Assembly (NCBI RefSeq): GCF_030272615.1
Contig: NC_081412.1
Coordinates: forward strand, 665,173,352-665,237,351
Reading direction: 5' to 3'
Length of the DNA stretch: 64,000 nt
Source: Cryptomeria japonica
Lineage: Eukaryota > Streptophyta > Pinopsida > Cupressales > Cupressaceae
A program made the position numbers and the translations under genes. This document shows, piece after piece, positions 42,853-51,889 of the stretch. The notes below the pieces were generated by a model. The model did not search any database. It had not been told where the DNA came from and saw only the letters and a program-made list of their open reading frames with translations. Position 1 is the stretch's first letter, and each line of letters begins with the position of its first letter.

Positions 42853-45800
42853 CAGATGGTGAAATTCTAATGCTAAGAAGGTCTTTGTTGAAGATTCCTC
42901 AAGCTCAAGAGCCACAACAAAGGAAGAGTTTGTTTAGAACAACTTGTAAGTCTTAAGGCAAGATTTTAAAAGTGATTGTAGACTCAGGTTCAATTGAGAA
43001 TATAGTTTCAACTGAAATGGTGGATAAACTCAAGTTACAGAGGCTGCCACATCTCACTCCCTACAAGGTGTCATGGCTCAACTGAGGCCAACATATCTTA
43101 GTTAATGAGAAAGCATGGGTAGCCTATGATATTGGTGAGTATAAGGACAATATTTTATGTGATATAACTCCTATGGATGCTTTCCATTTGTTGTTGGGAC
43201 GTCCATGGCAATTTGATGTAAAGGATCAGCATGATGGAGAGAAGAATAGCTATGTCATTATTAAGAATGGTAAGAGGTATCAAATGGATCCATTACCTGA
43301 TCCAAAAGAGGAAACACAAGTGGGATCAAGTGTGATGATGATGAGTGGGAAAGAGTTTCTTAAGGTGGTTAAACAAGAAGGAGATCAAGGGTATGCTATT
43401 GTGCTCAAACCTAGTGAAGAAGGTAAGGTAGATCCAATGGAAGAAGTGCCACAAGAGGTGAAAGGTCTACTCAAACAATATAAAGAAGTAATAGGAGAAT
43501 ATCTACCAGATTCTTTTCCACCAATGAGGGATGTAAATCACCAAATAGACCTGATTCCAGGGGCAAGTTTGCCTAACAAGGCTGCCTACAAAATGACATC
43601 TAGTCAAAATGAAGAAATTTCCAAACAAGTGCAGGAGCTCTTGGACAAAGGATTCATCAAAAAGAGTTTGAGTCCATGTGTTGTACCTACTATCTTAGCA
43701 CCCAAGAAAGGGGTAAAATGGAGAATGTGTATAGATTTCATAGAAATCAATAAGATCACTATAAGGTACATGTTCCCTATGCCAAGGATAGAAGACCTAT
43801 TGGACAATCTTGGGGGTGCAAGCTACTTCACAAAGGTGGATTTAAAATCAGGTTATCATCAGATAATAATCAAACCAGGGGATGAATGGAAGACAACCTT
43901 TAGGACCAATGCTGGCCTCTATGAGTGGTTAGTCATTCCATTTGGCCTTACCTATACACCTAGCACCTTTCAAAGGCTCATGAATGAAGTCTTGGTTGAG
44001 TTCATAGGTAAATTTGTGATTGTATATCTTGATGAAATTCTAATATTTAGCAGGTCCAACAAATAACATCTCAAGGATGTGGAGATGGTCTTGAAGAAGC
44101 TGAAAAAGGCAAAACTCAAAATTAACCTTGAAAAGTGTGAGTTTCTCAAGACTGAACTTGTATATCTTGGTTTTGTCATTTCACAAGGTTGTCTAAAAAT
44201 GGATCCTAGTAAGGTTGAGGAAATCCTTAGTTGGCCTAAACTTAAGAATATCAGTGATGTTAGGATCTTTCATGGGTTAGCATCCTTTTATAGGAAGTTT
44301 GTAAAAAACTTTAGTCATGTGTGTGCTCCTGTACTCAATACTATCAAAGGGGGAGTCAAGTGTCAGTGTAGGTGGATAGAGGAGGCCCAAAAGGGATTTG
44401 AATTGTTGAAAAAGAAGATAGATGAGTTACCCACCTTTAGGTTACTTGATTTCAATCAGATATTTACAGTTGAGTGTGATGCTAGTCAAAGAACAATAGG
44501 GGTTGTTTTGAGTCAAGAGGGTCTTCCCATAGCCTTTTTCTCTGAAAAGTTGAATGAAGCAAAATAGAAGTACTTTGTGTATGACTTGGAGTTGCATGCC
44601 ATGTTGCAATCCTTGAAGAAGTGGTGGTATTACTTGCTTCCCAAAGAGTTTGTGGTCTATACTGACAACCATGCCCTTAGTTTTCTCAATGGACAAGAGA
44701 AGTTGAATTAGAAGCACCTCAAGTGGGTAGAATACCTACAATCTTATACCTTCACTATCAAGAATAAGAAGGGTACCTCAAATAAAGTTGTTGATGCACT
44801 TAGTAGGAGATTCACGACCATACAAGAGTTTAAACTACACAGTGTGGGGTTGGAGGAGTTGAGAGAGCTCTACAAAGAAGACAAATATTTTGCTAATATA
44901 TATGCTACATGTTCTGATTTTTATAACACTTCTCATGTTTCCTACTCAGAGTATATGATACAAGAAGGTTTGTCGTTTAAAGGACATCTCCTTTGTATAC
45001 CCCAATTCTCTATGAGACAAAACATCATTCAAGAGAAACATCAAGGGGGTCTAGGAGGTCATTTTGGCAATGATAAAACAATGGAGCAGGTTAGGCGGTT
45101 CTAATATTGGCCCAAGTTGCAATCAAAAGTAAGGAGATTTGTTGAACAATGTGCCATATGTCAGAGAGAAAAATGATCAGCAAGTAATCTCGGTTTATAT
45201 CAACCCTTAGTCATACCCCAATGGCCTTGGGAATGTTTGAGCATGGACTTCGTGTTGGGTTTACCAAGAACACCAAGAGGATTTGATAGTGTTTATGTGG
45301 TGGTAGATAGGTTCATAAAAATGGATCACTTCATCCCTTGTAAGAGTACCAATGATTCCACCTATATTGCAGGTCTTTTCTTCAAATAAATAGTAAGAAT
45401 CCATGGACTTCCGATTAGCATTGTGAGTGACAGGGATGTTAAGTTTTTGAGTCACTTCTGGAGAACCTTATGGAAGAAGTTGGGTACTAGACTCTCATTT
45501 TCATCTGCCTACCATCCACAATCATATGGTCAGACTAAGGTGGTCAATAGGTCTTTGGGTAATCTCCTAAGATGTATCACTAAGTAGCATGGTCAGACTT
45601 GGGACTTGGTGATCAGCCAAGCAAAGTATGCATACAATGATTCAATCAACCGGAGCACAGGTAAAAGTCCTTTTGAAATTGTTTATGGAATGCATCCTAG
45701 AGGTGTCTTAGAACTTAGTGATATCAGTAAAATGATCCACAAGAGTGCTCAAGGAGAAATTTTTTCTGAAGGTATTAAGGAAATTAATGACAAAGTATGG

Positions 45801-46321
45801 CAGTCCTTGCAACAAAAATGAGAAAAATATAAGCAACAAGCTGATCAATCAAGAAGGAACTTGCAATTTAAGGTTGGAGACTTAGTTTTGGATTATCTCA
45901 GAAAGGAAAGACTTCCAAAAGGACAACCAACCAATTTGATGATGAAGAAGATTGGGCCACTCAAAATTGTGCATAAGTTTGGCCAAAATTCCTATGAGGT
46001 TGAACTACCTCCTTATTTGGCCATATCTCCTATTTTCAATATTTGTGACTTGTATCCCTATAAAGGAGAATCTCAGACCTCTTAGATGGATACCACATTG
46101 CAATCTGAAGAGGATTCGGTGAAGGATTTACCAATTAGTCAATCAGTTTAGTTGGAAAACATCTTGGATACTAAGGTGATCAAGAAGACAAGAAAGGGCA
46201 TCTACAAACATTATCTTGTGAAGTGGGCAGGTCTACCTGATTCAGAGGTTATGTGGATTTCAGAATATGACATAATTCATCATGGAGTGCAACTAGCAAA
46301 CCTGATAACTCAAGGGACTTG
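42849..46321 (+). pseudogene. Gypsy G2 pol: protease, RT, RNase H, integrase, chromodomain
   Basis: All segments lie in one frame, interrupted by stops. Protease: V-D-S-G-S at 42978-42992. RT: Q-E-L-L-D-K-G-F-I, F-T-K-V-D-L-K-S-G-Y-H-Q, and the active site reading V-Y-L-D-E at 44022-44036; the family has D-D, so the second catalytic Asp is Glu. RNase H: V-E-C-D-A-S near 44470, T-D-N-H-A-L, and V-V-D-A-L-S-R-R near 44800. Integrase: HHCC finger (H...H near 45040-45065, C-A-I-C near 45153), M-D-F near 45244, S-D-R-D near 45426, but the glutamate of YHPQ..GQTE is Lys (AAG at 45537-45539). Chromodomain: Y-L-V-K-W-A-G-L-P near 46210-46240. Two catalytic sites are lost, so it is dead even apart from the stops. 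Confidence 0.9.
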
Positions 46322-46343
46322 AGTTCCTTGCCCCAGGGGAGTA
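46322..46343 (+). other. Polypurine tract of gypsy G2
   Basis: CCCCAGGGGAGTA directly precedes the TGGTGTAGAGG start of the 3' LTR and follows the pol stop at 46319-46321. Position and purine run fit a plus-strand primer. Confidence 0.75.
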
Positions 46344-46917
46344 TGGTGTAGAGGACCTAGCTCAAAGTTGTCTTTTCTTGCATTTTAGAGTTTTTGTGTG
46401 ATTTAAAGTTATTTTATATTGTAATAAGGTGTAATAAATCCTATGATTCTTTTTGAAGCCATAGTTTGGTTGTCCACACTTTTGTTGTGCTCGGGATCCA
46501 AAATTGTCACTATCCTGAAATGTTGTCCAAATGTCAATTTTTTGGTTTGTACTAGGTGGATGCCTGGAAACTTTCTAGAATGTTTGGAAATAGTTTAAAT
46601 CCATTGTGGGATTCCATTTGAGTTATTTTTCAAGCCTTGAGAGCCTTGGAGTGTGTTTTGCACTCATAGGTAAAAGTTGTCAAAAATAGGCAAAAGTTGT
46701 CCATGAAGGAAATGGCATTGGAAGTTGGTTGGAACCAACTTAAAATGGTGTATAAAACCTTCTAATAATATCCAATAATAGGTTAATCAACTTTTGGTTT
46801 GCATTAAATTCATTTGTCAAGGGTTTCCTATGTTTTTTTCTCACGTTTGGACTATTTTTGCTTAGAATTTATACTTTTGTACAACCTATACGGTTTGGTA
46901 AAGTGCTTATAGTAGTA
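46344..46917 (+). repeat. Truncated 3' LTR of gypsy G2
   Basis: Aligns with the first part of the 5' LTR from TGGTG(T/C)AGAG to the TAGTAGAGG motif. It contains a segment of about 30 bases (near 46708-46742, with GAAGTTGGTTGGAACCAACTT, an inverted repeat) that the 5' LTR lacks, while the 5' LTR has a short extra copy of the CAACTTTTGC element. Similarity ends at about 46917 where the GA array begins; the remaining ~1 kb of LTR is missing. Confidence 0.85.
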
Positions 46918-47422
46918 GAGGGATAGGTAGAGTAGGGGGAGGGAGAGGGAGAGAAGAGTGGGGAGGGAAGGAGGGAGAGGGAGAGGGAGAGAGAGGGAGA
47001 GAGAGGGAGAGGGAAGGAGGGAGAGGGAGAGAGATGGAGAGAGAGAGAGGGGGGGAGAGGTAGAGGGAGGGAGAGAGGGAGAGAAGAGGGGGAGGGTGGG
47101 AGAGAAGAAGGGGTATGGAGAGAGAGAGAGAGAGAGGAGGAGGGGGAGGGAGAGAGGAGGGGGGGTGGAGAGAAGAAGGGGTGTGGAGGAAGGGAGAGGG
47201 AGAGTAGGGGGAGGGAGGGAGAGGAGAGGGGAGAGGGAGAGAGAGAGAAAGGAGGGGGGAGAGAGGGGGAGAGGGAGAGAGAGAGGGAAGGAGGGAGAGG
47301 GAGAGATAGGGAGAGAGAGATAGAGAGGGGGGAGGGAAGGTAGAGAGAGGGAGAGATAGAGGGAGGGAGAGAGGGAGAGAAGAGGGGGGAGGGTGGGAGA
47401 GAAGAAGGGGTATGGAGGAAGA

Positions 47423-47486
<64 letters not shown>

Positions 47487-47962
47487 GAGGGGGGAGAGGT
47501 AGAGGGAGGGAGAGAGGGAGAGAAGAGGGGGGAGGGAAGGAGGGAGAGGGAGAGAGAGGGAGAGGGAGAGAGAGAGGGAAGGAGGGAGAGGGAGAGAGAG
47601 GGAGAGAGAGGGAGAGGGGCGAGGGAAGGTAGAGAGAGGGAGAGAGGTAGAGGTAGGGAGAGAGGGAGAGAAGAGGGAGGGTGGGAGAGAAGAAGGGTTA
47701 TGGAGGAAGAGAGGGAGAGAGAGGGGGGGAGAGGAAGAGGGGGGAGAGGTAGAGGAAGGGAGAGAGTGAGAGAAGAGTGGGGAGGGAAGGAGGGAGAGGG
47801 AGAGAGAGGGAGAGGGAGAGAGAGAGGGAAGGAGGGAGAGGGAGAGAGAGGGAGAGAGAGAGAGAGGGGGGGGAGGTAAGGTATAGAGAGGGAGAGAGGT
47901 AGAGGGAGGGAGAGAGGGAGAGAAAAGGGGGGAGGGAAGGAGGGAGAGGGAGATAGAAAGGA
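46918..47962 (+). repeat. Polypurine (GA/GGGA)n array 1, ~1.05 kb
   Basis: Almost purely A and G on the plus strand, with very few pyrimidines (isolated T in TAG/TATGG and one C). Simple GA runs (longest near 47427-47482) alternate with GGGAGGGAGAG blocks. A higher-order pattern ends in GAGAGAAGAAGGGGTATGGAG at about 47100, 47400 and 47690, spaced roughly 290-300 bases. The long Ser/Pro/Leu-rich and Arg/Glu/Gly-rich frames here are by-products of this composition. Confidence 0.95.
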
Positions 47963-48017
47963 CACAAGACACCATATGACAGATCTCGATTGTGACTATA
48001 GGAATTACAAAAGAAGA

Positions 48018-48236
48018 TAAAGAGGGAGGGAGAGAAGAAGAGAAAGAGGGATGGGGTCTGGATGGAGGGAGAAGGGGAGAGAGTGAGAGAAAGAGGTATG
48101 AGGTATGGAGGAAGGGAGAAGGGGAGAGAGCGAGAGAAAGAGGGATGGGGTATTGGGGAAGGGAGAAGGGGAGAGAGAAAGAAAGAGAGGGAGAGGGAGA
48201 TAGGGAGAGAAGGTGGGGGGACAGAGGGAAAGGAAG
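48018..48236 (+). repeat. Polypurine GGGATGGGGTATGGAGGAAGGG array 2
   Basis: A shorter array with a unit of about 60 bases (GGGATGGGGTATGGAGGAAG, then GGAGAAGGGGAGAGAG(C)GAGAGAAAGA), about three to four copies. It is separated from array 1 by about 55 bases of ordinary sequence, which include a GATTGTGACTATAGGAATTA segment repeated at about 48672-48691. Confidence 0.9.
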
Positions 48237-48560
48237 AGTTATCAAATCTGGGACACAATATGACACTATATTATCCCTATATTATCCTTATAGCACAGCA
48301 TAAAACCTATAAAGACACCAAATGGTGTCCTAAGGGGTAATAGAACACCATAGGACCCTTTAGAACACCATATGGTGTTGTTAAGGGTCATTGGTGTCCC
48401 GAGGGGTCTTAAGGGGTCACAAGACACCATATGACCTCGTAGGAAACAATACAACCTCTAATGACACCTAAGGGGTCATATGGTGGGCTAATAAAATGAT
48501 ATATTAAATTTAAAGTTATGAATAGAACATCATACAATGAGACTCCAAGCGAACAAACAA
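48237..48560. repeat. Cluster of ACACCATATGGTGT palindromes and AAGGGGTC motifs
   Basis: Contains a perfect 16-base palindrome AACACCATATGGTGTT (48364-48379), an inverted repeat GACACCA-AA-TGGTGTC (48314-48329), and several partial ACACCATATG/GGTGTC copies alternating with AAGGGGT(C/A). No coding frame. It looks like a degenerate short tandem repeat. Confidence 0.7.
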
Positions 48561-49201
48561 CGAGGCTTCCCTAAAAAGAAAGTGTAAGAGCCTGACCTAA
48601 CCCTAAGACTACTGCCTAAGTTCTAAAACATATGATGCTATTAAATTTGCAAGGTTATAAGACTGATCTTGATTGTGACTATAGGAATTACACACTTGAT
48701 TTCTTTCATGGGTATGTACCATTCCAAGCTGTTTGACAAGTGATGATCATCATATACTACCACTGCCATGCATACAAAAAGCCTTAATTTATTTAGGTGA
48801 CAGGCGTTGCGTAACAACATGGGAACTCTAGCATACCCACCACTATCATTCTATAGGACATCATCTGTGTTACTCCCTCTTTCTCTTCCTGCCTGTTGTT
48901 TCCTTCTGAAAAACATATTGCAGGTACTCTAACTCATCATGTTGCTTTGTTGACACTATTATCCACATCTGCTGTGCTCATTAAAAACATATTCAAGAAG
49001 AATATTGCTGCAGGTTTCCTTGTTTGTCACAATAATACACCCGTGGTTCAATTTCAAACCCTATTCCTCCTATTCAATATACACACACAAATCCATTAGT
49101 CAATTTTCCTAGGAGAGCATACATGATAAAAAATCAAAGAGGAAGTTGCAGATAAGAAATAAATTCACTTACTTCTATAAAAGTGCAGACATAGTTGCAG
49201 T
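48561..49201. other. Unassigned sequence between purine arrays
   Basis: Mixed-composition sequence. One plus-strand frame (48896-49099, 67 codons) reads as ordinary amino acids, but it has no recognisable domain or upstream context and could be chance. CTGTTGTTTCC...TTGCAGGTACTC near 48891-48930 has a loose splice-site look. Nothing can be claimed. Confidence 0.35.
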
Positions 49202-49523
49202 GGGGTATGGAGGGAGGGAGGGAGAGAAGAAGAGAAAGAGGGATGGGGTATGGAGGAAGGTAGAAGGGGAGAGAGAGAGAGAGAGAGAGAGGAATGGGGT
49301 ATGGAGGAAGGGATAAGGGGAGAGAGGGAGGGATGAGGTATGGACGAAGAGAGAAGGGGAGAGAGCAAGGGAGAGAAAGAGGGATGGGGTATGGAGAAAG
49401 GGATAAGGGGAGAGAGGGAGGGATGAGGTATGGAGGAAGAGAGAAGGGGAGAGAGCGAGGGAGAGAGAGAGGGATGGGGTATGGAGGAAGGGAGAAGGGG
49501 AGAGAGAGAGAGAGAGAGAGAGT
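49202..49523 (+). repeat. Polypurine GGGATGGGGTATGGAGGAAGGG array 3
   Basis: Same unit family as array 2 (GGGATGGGGTATGGAGGAAGGGATAAGGGGAGAGAG), about five to six copies of variable length, ending in a (GA)n run at 49500-49522. The minus-strand Ser/Leu/Pro-rich frame across it is an artefact. Confidence 0.9.
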
Positions 49524-49557
49524 CACCTTGTATGCGTTTGAGAGGGGGAGACAATAC

Positions 49558-49800
49558 ACTTACATGTGTATATATATGTTTAATATATTATATATTATAT
49601 ATACAATATCATATTATACACATATTATATGTATATATACATATTATACATAGAATATCATATCATACAATAGCGTGTACGCGTTGTTTATAGTAAAAAG
49701 AGCGTGTATGCGCTGTTTATAGGAAAACAAGCGTGTACGTGTTGCTTACACCGTAAGTACCCCATACGTGCTTTTTAAACTTGTACTACCCCGTACGCAC
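49558..49800 (+). repeat. (TA)n-rich stretch and GCGTGTACGCGTTGTTTATAG short tandem repeat
   Basis: An AT dinucleotide-rich segment (49560-49660) is followed by three imperfect copies of (A)GCGTGTAYGCG(T/C)TGTTTATAG at about 49673-49748, then related CCGTACGCAC/CCATACGTGC pieces to 49800. The CGTACG/TACGCG cores are partly palindromic and CpG-rich in otherwise AT-rich DNA. Confidence 0.65.
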
Positions 49801-50664
49801 TTTTGACTATTTAGGATTGGAAATAGGTCTGGATAACAAAGCTACAGTTTGGAAGTTTGATTTCCCTCCATTTCTCTCATTTTTGACGTATTCTATTTTA
49901 TCAATTATCGACTTTGTCATCATCAAGTTTAAACTTCATCAAGTGGGTATTTCTAAAATTGCCACCATATTTTCACCCATCTTTTGAGCTTTCTAACCAT
50001 ATAATTTTTTTTCAATTTGAACAACAATAACATATTATTATTGAATTTATTTTACCAGTGTCTCCATAGTTCTCATAGACATAGGTGCACCATTTTTTGA
50101 ATAACTTTTGATATACTTATCCAAATTTAAAAAACTTTATATATTATTGTAGTGCACTTGACTATTTACAATTTAAAAAAAAATTGTATTTTTGATTTGT
50201 TTAGTGCAACTTATGCTTCGCGCACGAGCAGGTACCTAATTTTCAGGATGTGCTCAATTGGAAAAATTATTAAAAAATAATACTCAACAAAAAATTACAA
50301 AAAAATACACATCTTCTAGTGCTCACTCTTAACTATCTTTCTGCCAAAGGATTTGTCAAAATACTAAATCTAACTATGACTTTTTGGATGCGTATGTCAG
50401 ATACTATGTGATGTTTTTCAAAACAAATTAGGGTCATTATTTCATGTGCGAAGGATTTGACCTCCTTAATCTTATCGAATTTTGAAAAAGTTTAGTAGTT
50501 TGGAAACTAGATTCAGAGTACTACAATATTTGTTCTTTGATTATCTTCATATCTTTAGTGGATGACTTTCATATTTTGCCTCCAAGTTCAAGTTCACCTA
50601 ATTTCAGAAAAATAGTGTCCACTTATATCCCCCTTTTTTACCATCATCTTTGTGCACTTACCCA
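49801..50664. other. AT-rich, no gene seen
   Basis: No domain, repeat border or RNA gene recognised on either strand. The AT-rich style resembles other decayed LTR-retrotransposon flanks in this window. Confidence 0.5.
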
Positions 50665-51000
50665 CACCTTGATCCTATGTCAAAATGGGTATGTAGGCAG
50701 TCTAGGGGCAGATACTAATTGGAAGATTTAAAAAAAGTTCAACGCATACTCAGAAGGAATCCTGTATGGATTTACTTGACTTCCCGAGGCTATAGGACAA
50801 ATTCCGAGGCAAAATTCAAGCTTGTATTATGTTATTTTATTTACTCCTAAGGATAGCAACCTTGGTGCACTCCTAGTAGAGGAGTGTACTTCTTAGAGAG
50901 TACTCAGGACTGAGATGGTCCTAATGAGTCTAAGTCTCTAGCCAGAGCACTTCCTATCCTAAATTGGACAGATGCCTACCCCATTTGGGTAGATGCCTAT
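50665..51000 (-). repeat. Repeat R, partial third copy (inverted)
   Basis: Reverse complement of part of the 1.07-kb unit found at 19363-21510. It reads, from high to low coordinate on the minus strand, GGGGTAGGCATCTGTCC, CTCTGGCTAGAGACTTAGAC, GCACCAAGGTTGC, AATTCAAGCTTGTATTATG-like sequence and CTGCCTACATACCC. It breaks off at the assembly gap on one side and near 50665 on the other. Confidence 0.75.
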
Positions 51001-51500
51001 NNNNNNNNNNNNNNNNNNNNNNNNNNNNNNNNNNNNNNNNNNNNNNNNNNNNNNNNNNNNNNNNNNNNNNNNNNNNNNNNNNNNNNNNNNNNNNNNNNNN
51101 NNNNNNNNNNNNNNNNNNNNNNNNNNNNNNNNNNNNNNNNNNNNNNNNNNNNNNNNNNNNNNNNNNNNNNNNNNNNNNNNNNNNNNNNNNNNNNNNNNNN
51201 NNNNNNNNNNNNNNNNNNNNNNNNNNNNNNNNNNNNNNNNNNNNNNNNNNNNNNNNNNNNNNNNNNNNNNNNNNNNNNNNNNNNNNNNNNNNNNNNNNNN
51301 NNNNNNNNNNNNNNNNNNNNNNNNNNNNNNNNNNNNNNNNNNNNNNNNNNNNNNNNNNNNNNNNNNNNNNNNNNNNNNNNNNNNNNNNNNNNNNNNNNNN
51401 NNNNNNNNNNNNNNNNNNNNNNNNNNNNNNNNNNNNNNNNNNNNNNNNNNNNNNNNNNNNNNNNNNNNNNNNNNNNNNNNNNNNNNNNNNNNNNNNNNNN
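51001..51500. other. Assembly gap, 500 N
   Basis: Exactly 500 ambiguous bases, a placeholder of unknown true length. It begins inside a GGCATCTATCC-type repeat, which may be why assembly failed. Frames reported across it are artefacts. Confidence 0.99.
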
Positions 51501-51889
51501 TGTTTTTGCATGATTTCAAATGATTGAATTGCTGTTCTTATTAGTTTTTGTCAACAGTATTGTGATTGTTTAATAGTTTGATTCCAAAAAATAGTGATAA
51601 GATGTATATTTATGGTTATTTTTTTGTTTATGATTTGTATAATCAAATAGCCAGGAGTTGATTTGACCATATTTAGAGGCAAATTTTTGAATAATATGTG
51701 ACAATGTTTTGTGACTATTTTGTGTGGCAATGTTTTGTGATTATGTTTTGAGTATATGTGATGTGTCCTTGGTCAATCATGAGCATTCTTGATTCTTGTA
51801 TAATCATGGAGAATTATTTGAGTCATTATTGGGTCATAGGGGTCATATATTGAGACTAGATACAATTTGAGCAAAAATTGTCAAAAAGT
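51501..51889. other. AT-rich, TGTGACAATGTTTTGTGA-type short repeats
   Basis: No gene. The motif GTGACAATGTTTTGTGA(C/T)TAT is repeated at about 51699-51744. It leads into the 359-bp satellite. Confidence 0.5.

Larger units (their letters stand above)
40055..46917 (+). mobile_element. Ty3/gypsy chromovirus element G2, inactive, 3' end truncated
   Basis: Order: 5' LTR (40055-41660), primer-binding site, gag with CCHC, protease, RT, RNase H, integrase with HHCC finger, chromodomain, polypurine tract, and 0.57 kb of 3' LTR. RT before integrase and the terminal chromodomain place it among the chromoviruses. The 3' LTR matches the 5' LTR only to about 46917, where a GA-rich array takes over. It was inserted into the pol region of gypsy G1. 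It carries about a dozen in-frame stops and mutated catalytic residues. Confidence 0.9.

Noticed and set aside
46869-48266. Long minus-strand frames (465, 352 and 186 codons) rich in Ser, Pro and Leu
   Set aside because: They are the complement of the polypurine GA/GGGA array; composition alone explains the absence of stops.
46958-48340. Arg/Glu/Gly-rich plus-strand frames
   Set aside because: Same purine array read on the other strand; no domain and no start context.
48896-49099. 67-codon frame as a small gene
   Set aside because: No homology recognised, no promoter or splice evidence; length is within chance.
49134-49693. Frames over the third GA array
   Set aside because: Low-complexity repeat translation only.
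50954-51527. Four frames of about 180 codons across the N gap
   Set aside because: They consist almost entirely of undefined residues from 500 N.
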